NCBI RefSeq assembly: GCF_003402575.1
Contig: NZ_BGZJ01000002.1
Location: forward strand, 372,001-436,000
Length of the DNA stretch: 64,000 nt
Source of the DNA: Mesosutterella multiformis
GTDB lineage: Bacteria > Pseudomonadota > Gammaproteobacteria > Burkholderiales > Burkholderiaceae_F
Direction: 5' to 3'
This document shows, one piece after another, positions 1-9,387 of this stretch; positions within the stretch are counted from its first letter, which is position 1, and every line of letters starts with the position of its first letter. The notes beneath the pieces are model-generated. The model was not told the DNA's origin. It saw nothing but the letters and a program-made list of their open reading frames with translations, and did no database searches. Position numbers and translations under genes: made by a program.

Positions 1-755
1 TCAGCCCAGGAAAATTCTTTTCCGCGATCTACGGTAATCGTACGCAGATCCTTATCTGACAGAGATTTCTCAATTACGGCAGACACATCGGCCGCAGTCT
101 TGGAAGCGGTTTTCCCGCCACAGAGAAAGCCGGACTTCCTATCGACCAGAGTCGTGAGGCAGGCTCCGCCCTTTTTTCCGATGACGGTATCGCCTTCCCA
201 ATCCCCCAGGCGAGATCTGTTCTGAGCTTCCAGGGGTCGCTCTTCAATGCTGTGAGTGATCTGGATCTTTCCTCGCCTCTCGGTCATGCCTTTACGGTGA
301 CGCGTTTTACCGTGGTGTCGCAGGTGTCGGGACATCTTTCGGCCATCCACAAAGCGATCCAGAAAGCCAGAATTGATTCCTCGGTAGATTGTCGTGGCGC
401 TGATCCTTAGATTCGGCAGCTCCTTTCTGAGACGGTATTGAATCTGCTCCGGAGACCAGAATTTCTTAACCAGCAGATTTGAGACAATCCTTGTCAGCAA
501 CGAGTCAGACTTCAGAATGTTTCTCTTTCCGCAATGCTTTCTCTGTCTCTGATATCGGGCCTGCGCGGCACAGGGATCATAGGCAGCTGAAGCCCCATCC
601 TGGGCCGATACAGCCTTGTTTCGCTTCAGTTCGCGGGAGATCGTAGAAACATTTTTCCCAATCGCACATGCAATTTCAGACAGGGATTTGCCTGAAATCG
701 TTAAAGCCGAAATAAATACTCTGTCCCGAAGAGTAAGATGATGATAGTGGCTCAT
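1..755 (-). CDS. IS30-family transposase, C-terminus cut by window edge
   Basis: A DDE transposase that moves the element it sits in. It reads leftwards from an ATG at 753-755 (MSHYHHLTLRDR), with the N-terminal helix-turn-helix of IS30 enzymes (about residues 20-45) and the start of the integrase core (GDWEGDT, the first catalytic Asp). About 251 of 333 residues are in the window; the remainder lies outside. The reading frame is open over the visible part, so this copy may be active. Confidence 0.92.
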   Translation of the reverse strand, partial: MSHYHHLTLRDRVFISALTISGKSLSEIACAIGKNVSTISRELKRNKAVSAQDGASAAYDPCAAQARYQRQRKHCGKRNILKSDSLLTRIVSNLLVKKFWSPEQIQYRLRKELPNLRISATTIYRGINSGFLDRFVDGRKMSRHLRHHGKTRHRKGMTERRGKIQITHSIEERPLEAQNRSRLGDWEGDTVIGKKGGACLTTLVDRKSGFLCGGKTASKTAADVSAVIEKSLSDKDLRTITVDRGKEFSWA

Positions 756-851
756 GAGCTCCCTCTATAGTTATCTTGACAATCTCTATTATGGAAGCTT
801 TATGGGCCACTATTCTTTTCTCAGGCTTTGCACTTGAAGTGATAATTCGCC
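1..851 (-). mobile_element. IS30-family element, copy 1 (cut by window edge)
   Basis: The inner end of an IS30-type element. Its terminal repeat, ending in GTGATAATTCGCC, occupies 826-851. The sequence matches the two complete copies at 8281-9387 and 9779-10885. About 256 bp of the element lie beyond the left edge. Same orientation as copy 2. Confidence 0.93.
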
Positions 852-1370
852 AGAAAAAGAATCCGCTCAGGGTTCAGAAAACAAAAAGATTGACGGCAGG
901 GTCTTGAAATCCGAAACAGGAGAGAGGCTAAAAACAGCATCCCTCCGCATAATTTCCGCCAGCATCCTATGCTGGGTCACTTTCGCTCCGTAAAAAACGC
1001 AAAAAATCCCCTCCGACCCATTAAGATAAGCACTTGTTCGCAGCGCCGAAGAGATGCTTCCGCTCAGTGTGAGCGTCGTAAGTCAGGCAGATGGTCAGGA
1101 ACCGGATCTGATGGCACAAAAACGAAGCCAACATCATTTCGAAATAACGATCAATCTCCCGTTGGTACTGCGATTAAAAAAGATTTCTAGTTTCACCAGG
1201 TATGTAATAACATATCGCGTAAACGCGCTTGAAATACCCCTCCAGAAATACGCTTTCTCGGGGTCAGCGACAGCGCAGGGCAGAGGCTGAAAAGATCGGC
1301 CAGGAGCCTGATTTGGCTCTTGTTTTTCTCAGCCTCTCAGACAAGATTCATCAATCGGAGCAAGAGCAGC
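852..1370. other. Intergenic region upstream of hsdM
   Basis: About 520 bp between the IS30 end and hsdM. Two short overlapping ORFs here (969-1190 and 1054-1290) have no recognisable domain and look like chance. I see no convincing sigma70 promoter; the only structured element is a small hairpin at 1302-1320. Confidence 0.5.
1302..1328 (+). terminator. Hairpin plus T-run in the hsdM leader
   Basis: AGGAGCC and GGCTCT pair across a 6-nt loop and are followed by TGTTTTTCTC, about 40 nt before the hsdM ATG. It could end upstream transcription or attenuate hsdM. The stem is short, so the call is weak. Confidence 0.3.
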
Positions 1371-3926
1371 ATGAATAAGCAGGCACTGGCAGCAAAAATC
1401 TGGGAATTCGCTAACCGTATGCGGTCGAAGATCGAAGCGAACGAATACAAGGACTACATCCTTGGCTTCATCTTCTATAAGTTCCTGTCAGACAATGAAG
1501 TCCGGTACCTGAAGTCGATCGACTGGACGGATGAGTTCCTGCCTGAGGTGACCGAAGATGACAAAGAAACGGTCAAGAATGTCCAGCAGAATCTCGGCTA
1601 CTTCATCAGCTACAACAATCTCTTCTCGACCTGGCTGAAGAAGGGCGCCGATTTCACGGTAAGCGACGTGACGGACGCTCTTGGCGCTTTTAACCGCCTG
1701 ATCAACCCGTACCATAAGCGCGTTTACGACAAGATTTTCAATACGCTGGAGACAGGGATCTCAAAGCTCGGCGATGGCAAAGGCGCCGCATCCCAAACCA
1801 AGGCCATTCGTGAGCTTATCGACCTGATCAAAGATATCCCGATGGACGGGAAGCAGGATTACGACGTCCTCGGCTTTATTTATGAATACCTGATCAGCAA
1901 CTTCGCCGCGAACGCGGGCAAGAAGGCCGGCGAATTCTATACGCCGCACGAAGTGTCGCTTCTGATGTCGGAAATCATCGCCCGTCATCTGAAAGATCGT
2001 GATCACATTGAGATCTATGACCCGACGAGCGGCTCTGGCTCTCTCCTTATCAATATCGGCCACTGCGCCACGAAATATATCGGTAAGGAAAACTGCGTGA
2101 AGTACTACGCCCAGGAACTGAAGCAGAACACGTATAACCTCACGCGTATGAACCTCATCATGCGTGGGATCCTCGCGGCGAACATCGTGACGCGAAACGG
2201 CGACACGCTGGAAGACGACTGGCCGTACTTTGAGGATGAGGATCCTGACGCCACTTATAAGCGTCTGTATGTCGACGCGGTCGTGTCGAACCCTCCGTAC
2301 TCCCAGGTCTGGGATCCGACGGGGAAGGAAACCGATCCTCGCTTCGCGTCATACGGGCTGGCGCCTAAGAGCAAGGCGGACTACGCCTTCCTCCTTCACG
2401 ATCTCTATCACCTGAAGTCTGACGGCATCATGGCGATTGTTCTCCCGCACGGCGTGCTGTTCCGCGGCGGTGAAGAGGGCACGATCCGAAAGAATCTGAT
2501 CGACCAGAACAACATCGATACGATCATTGGGCTGCCGGCCAACATTTTCTTTGGCACCGGCATCCCGACGATCATCATGATTCTGAGAAAGAATCGTACT
2601 AATGACGACGTGCTGATCATCGACGCGTCGAAGGGCTTTGAGAAAGAAGGGAAGAGTAATAAGCTCCGGGCCTGCGATATCAAGAAGATTGTGGATACGG
2701 TCTCTGCCCGGAAGACGGTTGAAAACTTCTCAAAGGTCGTGTCACGTCAGGAAATCCGCGATAACGACTACAACCTCAATATTCCGCGTTACGTCGATAC
2801 GTCTGAAAAACCGGAGAACTGGGATATCTACGCCTCCATGTTCGGCGGAATTCCGGCAAATGAACTGAACGCCTTCCAGAAATACTGGGATGCCTTCCCG
2901 GCTCTGAAGTCCTCACTCTTCACAACAGAAAACGGCGCCTACTATCAGCCGTCAGTGTCTGATCTCCACAGCGCGCTGCTTCAGGATCCGGATGTGCAAG
3001 ACTGGCAGAAGCAGTATCAGGGCATTCTGAAGTCTTTTGACTCTTTCTTGTCGAAAGAGCTGATTGACCAGATGATGACTGTGCCTCTCGCGAAGGAAGA
3101 GGACGTTCTGAGCGCTGAACTCTTCAATTCAATGAAGGGACTCCCGATTCTCGACCCCTACCAGTCCTATCAGTACCTCGATACCGCCTGGAGGAAGATC
3201 AGCCAGGATCTCGAAGTGATTCAGACGGAAGGTCCGGACATCATCAGGAAGGTTGATGTTCTGACAGAGACGAAATCGAAGGGCGGCAAGTCGTCCTTTG
3301 AGTGGGGCGGCCGTGTCCTGCCGTTCGATCTGGTGCAGAACGCTCTTCTCACGGATAAGGTTCAGGCTCTGCAGGAAGGGGAAGACCGTCTGCAGGAAAT
3401 AGGTTCGTCTCTTGAATCCTCCCTCGACGATCTCGATGAGGACGTTAAGGAAGGCGCCGACTTCCTGAATGACGCCAAGGATAGCTTTGTCCCCGCGGCA
3501 GTTGAGAAGACCTTGAAGGCCAAAGCCGCGTCCGATGAAACGCTCGTCGTTCTTAAAAATGTGAAGAAGCTCTTCACAGAAGAAAAGGCGCTGAAGAAAG
3601 ACCTGAAGAAGGGTAAGGAAGACCTCGAAGTTAAGACGAAGGAAGTCATTGAGCATCTCTCTGACGATGAGGCCAAGGCGCTCGTAAAGCAAAAGTGGGT
3701 TAACGCGCTTCTGAAGGAACTCGCGCAGCAGCAGTCTGATCAGCTCGAAGATTTTGGGAAGAAGCTTGAAGCGCTCACCCAAAAGTATTCGATCACGCTC
3801 TCTGATCTCGGGGAGCAGATTCAGACGACTGAGAAAGAACTCCAAGGAATGCTTGATGAGCTGACTGGCAGCGAATTTGACGAAAAGGGCATCGCTGAGT
3901 TCAAGAAACTGCTGGGAGAGGCCTAA
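1371..3926 (+). CDS. hsdM: Type I restriction-modification system methyltransferase subunit HsdM
   Basis: Adenine-N6 DNA methyltransferase that works as M2S with the specificity subunit. The 851-residue product has the N-terminal HsdM helical domain (about 1-150), the GEFYTPHEV segment near residue 187, the SAM-binding motif DPTSGSGSLL near 216 and the catalytic NPPY near 306. A long charged C-terminal part (about 640-851) looks coiled-coil and makes the protein longer than the common 500-aa HsdM, as in some type IC-like enzymes. I chose the ATG at 1371 (MNKQALAAKIW) over an upstream TTG at 1320 because family members start here. It ends 2 nt before the hsdS ATG, so the two are probably co-transcribed. 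The gene is intact, but its partner hsdS is not. Confidence 0.95.
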   Translation: MNKQALAAKIWEFANRMRSKIEANEYKDYILGFIFYKFLSDNEVRYLKSIDWTDEFLPEVTEDDKETVKNVQQNLGYFISYNNLFSTWLKKGADFTVSDVTDALGAFNRLINPYHKRVYDKIFNTLETGISKLGDGKGAASQTKAIRELIDLIKDIPMDGKQDYDVLGFIYEYLISNFAANAGKKAGEFYTPHEVSLLMSEIIARHLKDRDHIEIYDPTSGSGSLLINIGHCATKYIGKENCVKYYAQELKQNTYNLTRMNLIMRGILAANIVTRNGDTLEDDWPYFEDEDPDATYKRLYVDAVVSNPPYSQVWDPTGKETDPRFASYGLAPKSKADYAFLLHDLYHLKSDGIMAIVLPHGVLFRGGEEGTIRKNLIDQNNIDTIIGLPANIFFGTGIPTIIMILRKNRTNDDVLIIDASKGFEKEGKSNKLRACDIKKIVDTVSARKTVENFSKVVSRQEIRDNDYNLNIPRYVDTSEKPENWDIYASMFGGIPANELNAFQKYWDAFPALKSSLFTTENGAYYQPSVSDLHSALLQDPDVQDWQKQYQGILKSFDSFLSKELIDQMMTVPLAKEEDVLSAELFNSMKGLPILDPYQSYQYLDTAWRKISQDLEVIQTEGPDIIRKVDVLTETKSKGGKSSFEWGGRVLPFDLVQNALLTDKVQALQEGEDRLQEIGSSLESSLDDLDEDVKEGADFLNDAKDSFVPAAVEKTLKAKAASDETLVVLKNVKKLFTEEKALKKDLKKGKEDLEVKTKEVIEHLSDDEAKALVKQKWVNALLKELAQQQSDQLEDFGKKLEALTQKYSITLSDLGEQIQTTEKELQGMLDELTGSEFDEKGIAEFKKLLGEA

Positions 3927-3967
3927 AAATGCAGGAAAAAGCTAAAGAACCTGAGATCCGTTTTGCC

Positions 3968-3993
3968 GGATTTACTGGCGCTTGGGAACAGCG
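3968..3993 (+). repeat. hsdS conserved-region repeat, unit 1 of 2 plus inverted partial copy
   Basis: A 26-bp sequence coding GFTGAWEQR is identical at 3968-3993 and 6259-6284. Its 15-bp core CGCTTGGGAACAGCG occurs inverted at 15454-15468 in the spare hsdS half. These repeats allow in-frame exchange of recognition domains. Confidence 0.85.
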
Positions 3994-4118
3994 GAAGCTA
4001 GGAGCGATAGTTCAAATTACGATGGGACAGTCACCGGACGGGAGCACTTATTCGGATACTCCATTATCTGTCAAAATAACTTTCGCCACTCTTTCAGTCT
4101 TACATGGAGTGGTAAAAC

Positions 4119-4640
4119 ATGCGATATTCGCAGGAGTTTATAGATAACCTCGTGGCCCGCATTCTGAGCAAAGAGCTTCGAATCTCTGAAGCCTCCGTTC
4201 AGTACTCGATAGGCAAATCAACAATCAGGTACTGGCTCGAGAAGGCAAAAGAGAAATCAGACTGCGTCACGCTGCCTAACACAGGAATTTCCAAGCCCAT
4301 GGCCGACCTTAAGCTTCCTAAGGGTGTGACCTACCTGCAAGCCCATACCGCTGTCAACGCCAAAGCATTCCTGAGCGAGACTGACTTCGGTCAATACTGC
4401 CGTAAACACGGCTATCTCGCATCCACTGTGGACGCCTGGGCCGAATGGTTCAGCAAACACCCGGATGCCGTAGACAAGAGACAGCATGAAGCCCAGGCTT
4501 CCGCTATTACCGAGCTCAAGAAGGAAAACGCAAGACAGGCTCAGGAAATTTCCAGAAAAGACAAAGCATTGGCTGATGCTGCGACGATGCTGATGCTGTC
4601 AAAAAAAGCCGAGGCGATCTGGGGGGAAAAGGAAAACTGA
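4119..4640 (+). CDS. IS3-type transposase OrfA (copy A)
   Basis: DNA-binding first ORF of the element, 173 residues. The N-terminal part resembles a helix-turn-helix (SEASVQYSIGKSTIRYWLEK, about 21-40). The C-terminal part (about 125-165) is a charged helix likely to form a leucine-zipper-like coiled coil, as in IS3 OrfA proteins. It ends at a G6A4 run (4621-4630). OrfB lies in the -1 frame, which fits programmed -1 frameshifting to make the OrfAB transposase. That is inferred from frame positions and not shown here. Confidence 0.85.
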   Translation: MRYSQEFIDNLVARILSKELRISEASVQYSIGKSTIRYWLEKAKEKSDCVTLPNTGISKPMADLKLPKGVTYLQAHTAVNAKAFLSETDFGQYCRKHGYLASTVDAWAEWFSKHPDAVDKRQHEAQASAITELKKENARQAQEISRKDKALADAATMLMLSKKAEAIWGEKEN

Positions 4641-4747
4641 TCAGTGCCCAGGATCGTCAGGAAATTATTTCACTGGTCGATTTCGGTCAATCGCTGGGAC
4701 TGTCGCAGAGGCTGTCCTGCGAAGCAGTTGGAATTACTCCGCGTACA

Positions 4748-5710
4748 TTGCAAAACTGGCGGCATGCCCCTGATGGCGATGGACGGCTCGACCGGAGCAA
4801 TTTTACGAGCTCCCGGCAAATCCCGGAGGATTTGCGGGAGCAGATCGTGGAGCGATTCTGTCGGGAGGATGTGCGCGATCTCAGCCTGACGCAGGCTTTC
4901 TACAAGCTTCTGGATGAAAACAAGGAGTACTGGTGTTCTCTCTCTACGCTTTACCGTCTTTTCAGAGCGCGGGGATTGAACGCGCGCCGCGCTCCCACCC
5001 GGAAAGCCCGTCTCCGCAGCAGGCCGACCGCTTACAGCGCGGAGAAGCCTAATGAAGTATGGACCTGGGACATCACCTATCTTCGCTCCAGCACTTACAC
5101 GGGCAGGTTCTACTACGCGTACGTCATTGTCGACGTCTATAGCCGTATGGTTGTGAGTGCCAGGGTGTTCGACGCAGACAATGCTGATTTTGCCGTGCGC
5201 TTTCTCGGAGATGCCTTCAGAAAATATGGAATCAGGCCCGGACAGCTTGTCGTGCATTCAGACAATGGCGCGAGCATGAAAGCCGCGCCCACTATGGCTT
5301 TGCTTGAGAAGAACGGAATTATCTTCTCGCACAGCCGTCCGCGAGTCAGTAACGACAACCCGTATTCTGAGTCCTTTTTCCGTACGCTTAAGTACAGCGG
5401 CGATTGCCTGTATCCCCGAGACGGCTTTAACAGCGTCGAGGAAGCTGAACAATGGGTGCAAAGTTTTGTGGAACATTACAACGAGCACCACAGACATCGC
5501 GGCATCCGAATGGTTACACCCAGACAGCGTTACCGCTGCGAAGATGCGGAGGTGCTGCGCCGACGCAGGGAAACGATGCTGGAGGCTCGCAGAAACCACC
5601 CGGAGCGCTGGATCGGCGATTCCGTGCTGAACTGCACTCCGATCGGCAGGGTATGGCTTAACCCCGAAAATGGACAGCTTGAGGAAAAGCGTTTGCCGGG
5701 GGCTGCTTGA
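4748..5710 (+). CDS. IS3-type transposase OrfB, rve integrase core (copy A)
   Basis: Catalytic part of the transposase. From the first ATG it has 320 residues, but the frame is open back to about 4627 (LISAQDRQEIISLVDF), so the active product is probably an OrfAB fusion. It shows an HTH_21-like segment (about 20-75) and a DDE core: Asp in WTWDITY, Asp in VVHSDNG and Glu in YSESFFRTLKY. It differs from copy B at only two residues that I noticed (GRFYY versus GWFYY, TPRQRY versus TPGQRY). Confidence 0.9.
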   Translation: MQNWRHAPDGDGRLDRSNFTSSRQIPEDLREQIVERFCREDVRDLSLTQAFYKLLDENKEYWCSLSTLYRLFRARGLNARRAPTRKARLRSRPTAYSAEKPNEVWTWDITYLRSSTYTGRFYYAYVIVDVYSRMVVSARVFDADNADFAVRFLGDAFRKYGIRPGQLVVHSDNGASMKAAPTMALLEKNGIIFSHSRPRVSNDNPYSESFFRTLKYSGDCLYPRDGFNSVEEAEQWVQSFVEHYNEHHRHRGIRMVTPRQRYRCEDAEVLRRRRETMLEARRNHPERWIGDSVLNCTPIGRVWLNPENGQLEEKRLPGAA

Positions 5711-6141
5711 ACAAACACTGCAACCTATTTTTTTACGAACAATTTCGGCGAAAGATCATTTGACACTCACCGACTCCTGCTGACTATATTCTTGTCCAAG
5801 GAAACGCTGACTTAAAAAATGGCTGGGTTTGTCCAAGAGTTTGGACTACACAAAAAACAAAATTTGCCACAGCTGGCGATTTGATTATGAGTGTCCGAGC
5901 CCCAGCAGGATCGGTTGGGAAAACAGCTTACGATGTAGTGTTGGGGAGAGGTGTCGCTTCTTTAAAAGGTAATGAATTCATCTATCAATCATTAGTGAAG
6001 ATGGATTTTGATGGCTACTGGAAAGCAGAATCGACAGGCTCAACTTTCGAATCCCTTAGTTCAGACAGCATTTCTACTGCTGAACTTTATTGTCCTTCTG
6101 AAGATGAGCAACATAAAATTGGCATTTTTTTAAGCCGTCTA

Positions 6142-6167
6142 GATTCCCTTCTTACCCTTCATCAGCG
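6142..6167 (+). repeat. hsdS LTLHQR repeat, unit 1 of 3
   Basis: A 26-bp sequence starting GATTCCCTTCTTACCC and coding DSLLTLHQR is repeated directly at 9545-9570 and inverted at 14953-14978 in the spare hsdS half. The direct pair is identical over 32 bp (6140-6171 and 9543-9574). It is the likely crossover segment for recognition-domain switching. Confidence 0.88.
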
Positions 6168-6525
6168 AAAGTATGAGAAGCTCCTGAACATCAAAAAATC
6201 GATGCTCGAAAAAATGTTTCCGAAAGAAGGTGAGGTTGTCCCTGAAATTCGATTCAAGGGATTTACTGGCGCTTGGGAACAGCGAAAATTCGGAGAAATG
6301 GCGAACAGGCGGTCAGAAGTTTCTGCCAGCGGGAACCTCCCTCGCGTCGAGTATGAAGATATCGTTTCCGGAACTGGAACATTAAATAAGGATGTTTTTG
6401 AAAAACAGAGTCAGAAACAGGGTATTGTTTTCCACTCGGGAGATGTCCTTTATGGCAAGTTGCCGGTGAGTGTCAAATGATCTTTCGCCGAAATTGTTCG
6501 TAAAAAAATAGGTTGCAGTGTTTGT

Positions 6526-7488
6526 TCAAGCAGCCCCCGGCAAACGCTTTTCCTCAAGCTGTCCATTTTCGGGGTTAAGCCATACCCTGCCGATCGGAGT
6601 GCAGTTCAGCACGGAATCGCCGATCCAGCGCTCCGGGTGGTTTCTGCGAGCCTCCAGCATCGTTTCCCTGCGTCGGCGCAGCACCTCCGCATCTTCGCAG
6701 CGGTAACGCTGTCCGGGTGTAACCATTCGGATGCCGCGATGTCTGTGGTGCTCGTTGTAATGTTCCACAAAACTTTGCACCCATTGTTCAGCTTCCTCGA
6801 CGCTGTTAAAGCCGTCTCGGGGATACAGGCAATCGCCGCTGTACTTAAGCGTACGGAAAAAGGACTCAGAATACGGGTTGTCGTTACTGACTCGCGGACG
6901 GCTGTGCGAGAAGATAATTCCGTTCTTCTCAAGCAAAGCCATAGTGGGCGCGGCTTTCATGCTCGCGCCATTGTCTGAATGCACGACAAGCTGTCCGGGC
7001 CTGATTCCATATTTTCTGAAGGCATCTCCGAGAAAGCGCACGGCAAAATCAGCATTGTCTGCGTCGAACACCCTGGCACTCACAACCATACGGCTATAGA
7101 CGTCGACAATGACGTACGCGTAGTAGAACCAGCCCGTGTAAGTGCTGGAGCGAAGATAGGTGATGTCCCAGGTCCATACTTCATTAGGCTTCTCCGCGCT
7201 GTAAGCGGTCGGCCTGCTGCGGAGACGGGCTTTCCGGGTGGGAGCGCGGCGCGCGTTCAATCCCCGCGCTCTGAAAAGACGGTAAAGCGTAGAGAGAGAA
7301 CACCAGTACTCCTTGTTTTCATCCAGAAGCTTGTAGAAAGCCTGCGTCAGGCTGAGATCGCGCACATCCTCCCGACAGAATCGCTCCACGATCTGCTCCC
7401 GCAAATCCTCCGGGATTTGCCGGGAGCTCGTAAAATTGCTCCGGTCGAGCCGTCCATCGCCATCAGGGGCATGCCGCCAGTTTTGCAA
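6526..7488 (-). CDS. IS3-type transposase OrfB (copy B)
   Basis: Nearly identical to OrfB of copy A, with an rve core carrying WTWDITY, VVHSDNG and YSESFFRTLKY. The frame extends upstream past the first ATG and overlaps the OrfA end in the -1 frame, as in copy A. Confidence 0.9.
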   Translation of the reverse strand: MQNWRHAPDGDGRLDRSNFTSSRQIPEDLREQIVERFCREDVRDLSLTQAFYKLLDENKEYWCSLSTLYRLFRARGLNARRAPTRKARLRSRPTAYSAEKPNEVWTWDITYLRSSTYTGWFYYAYVIVDVYSRMVVSARVFDADNADFAVRFLGDAFRKYGIRPGQLVVHSDNGASMKAAPTMALLEKNGIIFSHSRPRVSNDNPYSESFFRTLKYSGDCLYPRDGFNSVEEAEQWVQSFVEHYNEHHRHRGIRMVTPGQRYRCEDAEVLRRRRETMLEARRNHPERWIGDSVLNCTPIGRVWLNPENGQLEEKRLPGAA

Positions 7489-7595
7489 TGTACGCGGAGT
7501 AATTCCAACTGCTTCGCAGGACAGCCTCTGCGACAGTCCCAGCGATTGACCGAAATCGACCAGTGAAATAATTTCCTGACGATCCTGGGCACTGA

Positions 7596-8117
7596 TCAGT
7601 TTTCCTTTTCCCCCCAGATCGCCTCGGCTTTTTTTGACAGCATCAGCATCGTCGCAGCATCAGCCAATGCTTTGTCTTTTCTGGAAATTTCCTGAGCCTG
7701 TCTTGCGTTTTCCTTCTTGAGCTCGGTAATAGCGGAAGCCTGGGCTTCATGCTGTCTCTTGTCTACGGCATCCGGGTGTTTGCTGAACCATTCGGCCCAG
7801 GCGTCCACAGTGGATGCGAGATAGCCGTGTTTACGGCAGTATTGACCGAAGTCAGTCTCGCTCAGGAATGCTTTGGCGTTGACAGCGGTATGGGCTTGCA
7901 GGTAGGTCACACCCTTAGGAAGCTTAAGGTCGGCCATGGGCTTGGAAATTCCTGTGTTAGGCAGCGTGACGCAGTCTGATTTCTCTTTTGCCTTCTCGAG
8001 CCAGTACCTGATTGTTGATTTGCCTATCGAGTACTGAACGGAGGCTTCAGAGATTCGAAGCTCTTTGCTCAGAATGCGGGCCACGAGGTTATCTATAAAC
8101 TCCTGCGAATATCGCAT
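7596..8117 (-). CDS. IS3-type transposase OrfA (copy B)
   Basis: The 173-residue product is identical to OrfA of copy A as far as I can compare: an N-terminal helix-turn-helix and a C-terminal charged helix. It ends at the same G6A4 run, the putative -1 frameshift site. Confidence 0.85.
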   Translation of the reverse strand: MRYSQEFIDNLVARILSKELRISEASVQYSIGKSTIRYWLEKAKEKSDCVTLPNTGISKPMADLKLPKGVTYLQAHTAVNAKAFLSETDFGQYCRKHGYLASTVDAWAEWFSKHPDAVDKRQHEAQASAITELKKENARQAQEISRKDKALADAATMLMLSKKAEAIWGEKEN

Positions 8118-8280
8118 GTTTTACCACTCCATGTAAGACTGAAAGAGTGGCGAAAGTTATTTTGACAGATAATGTTGCGTCCATACCTACAAAATTGGCT
8201 TTTAGCTTCATTTAATGGTCTAGCTGTGGGGGATTTTTGGGTTCTTGAGCCCCAAGGATTAAATAGCAATTATCTTTATA

Positions 8281-9387
8281 GGTGAATTATCAAATCAAGT
8301 GCAAAGTTACTGAATAAAAGACTTCAGCCGGACACTTCCAATTGAGACGTTTTCTGGGTCTGAAATTCAGAGCATTGAACCGTTTCTGAACTTCTGCCTG
8401 AGAAATTTTATCGATACTCATTCCTTTTGGGAAAAAGTCTCTAAGAAGTCCGTTTGTATTTTCATTACTTCCTTTCTCCCATGGATGATGAGGCAAGCAG
8501 AAATACACTTTGGTTCTGAGATCTTTCTCCAGTTTTTCAGCCCAGGAAAATTCTTTTCCGCGATCTACGGTAATCGTACGCAGATCCTTATCTGACAGAG
8601 ATTTCTCAATTACGGCAGACACATCGGCCGCAGTCTTGGAAGCGGTTTTCCCGCCACAGAGAAAGCCGGACTTCCTATCGACCAGAGTCGTGAGGCAGGC
8701 TCCGCCCTTTTTTCCGATGACGGTATCGCCTTCCCAATCCCCCAGGCGAGATCTGTTCTGAGCTTCCAGGGGTCGCTCTTCAATGCTGTGAGTGATCTGG
8801 ATCTTTCCTCGCCTCTCGGTCATGCCTTTACGGTGACGCGTTTTACCGTGGTGTCGCAGGTGTCGGGACATCTTTCGGCCATCCACAAAGCGATCCAGAA
8901 AGCCAGAATTGATTCCTCGGTAGATTGTCGTGGCGCTGATCCTTAGATTCGGCAGCTCCTTTCTGAGACGGTATTGAATCTGCTCCGGAGACCAGAATTT
9001 CTTAACCAGCAGATTTGAGACAATCCTTGTCAGCAACGAGTCAGACTTCAGAATGTTTCTCTTTCCGCAATGCTTTCTCTGTCTCTGATATCGGGCCTGC
9101 GCGGCACAGGGATCATAGGCAGCTGAAGCCCCATCCTGGGCCGATACAGCCTTGTTTCGCTTCAGTTCGCGGGAGATCGTAGAAACATTTTTCCCAATCG
9201 CACATGCAATTTCAGACAGGGATTTGCCTGAAATCGTTAAAGCCGAAATAAATACTCTGTCCCGAAGAGTAAGATGATGATAGTGGCTCATGAGCTCCCT
9301 CTATAGTTATCTTGACAATCTCTATTATGGAAGCTTTATGGGCCACTATTCTTTTCTCAGGCTTTGCACTTGAAGTGATAATTCGCC
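8281..9387 (-). mobile_element. IS30-family element, copy 2 (1107 bp, complete)
   Basis: Complete element with imperfect terminal inverted repeats of about 26 bp: GGTGAATTATCAAATCAAG at 8281 and, inverted, GGCGAATTATCACTTCAAG at 9387. It is inserted in hsdS TRD2. The flanks end and begin with TA, consistent with the 2-bp target duplication of IS30 elements, and removing the IS plus one TA restores the codons for LYRIIQ. Confidence 0.93.
8290..9291 (-). CDS. IS30-family transposase (copy 2)
   Basis: Full-length 333-residue DDE transposase. The N-terminal helix-turn-helix (about 20-45, SEIACAIGKNVSTISREL) is typical of IS30. The catalytic Asp is in GDWEGDT, the second in TVDRGKEF, and the Glu lies in the KGSNENTNG segment. 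It differs from copy 3 at NRSRLGDW (copy 3 has Cys) and KISQAEV (copy 3 has Thr). Fills almost the whole element. Confidence 0.95.
   Translation of the reverse strand: MSHYHHLTLRDRVFISALTISGKSLSEIACAIGKNVSTISRELKRNKAVSAQDGASAAYDPCAAQARYQRQRKHCGKRNILKSDSLLTRIVSNLLVKKFWSPEQIQYRLRKELPNLRISATTIYRGINSGFLDRFVDGRKMSRHLRHHGKTRHRKGMTERRGKIQITHSIEERPLEAQNRSRLGDWEGDTVIGKKGGACLTTLVDRKSGFLCGGKTASKTAADVSAVIEKSLSDKDLRTITVDRGKEFSWAEKLEKDLRTKVYFCLPHHPWEKGSNENTNGLLRDFFPKGMSIDKISQAEVQKRFNALNFRPRKRLNWKCPAEVFYSVTLHLI

Larger units (their letters stand above)
4063..5772 (+). mobile_element. IS3-type element, copy A (1710 bp)
   Basis: Two-ORF element inserted in hsdS TRD1. The 5-bp target duplication ACTCC is at 4058-4062 and 5773-5777; removing 4063-5777 restores the hsdS frame. 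Subterminal inverted repeats TGTCAAAATAACTTTCGCC (left) and TGTCAAATGATCTTTCGCC (right, read inward) lie 6-7 bp inside the true ends. Copy B at 6464-8173 has the same length and the same end sequences. Confidence 0.92.
6464..8173 (-). mobile_element. IS3-type element, copy B (1710 bp)
   Basis: Second copy of the element, inverted relative to copy A. It is inserted in hsdS TRD2 with the 5-bp target duplication GTTGC at 6459-6463 and 8174-8178. Removing 6464-8178 restores the codons for LYGKLRPYLQNW. Both ORFs are intact. Confidence 0.92.

Noticed and set aside
1320-1370. Upstream TTG start for hsdM
   Set aside because: The extra 17 residues are not HsdM-like; homology and length fit the ATG at 1371.
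4063-8173. Inversion of hsdS sequence by recombination between the two inverted IS3-type copies
   Set aside because: If the element ended at TG...CA the flanks seemed mismatched, suggesting an inversion. With the longer shared ends, each copy has its own 5-bp duplication and the hsdS frame is collinear, so no inversion is needed.
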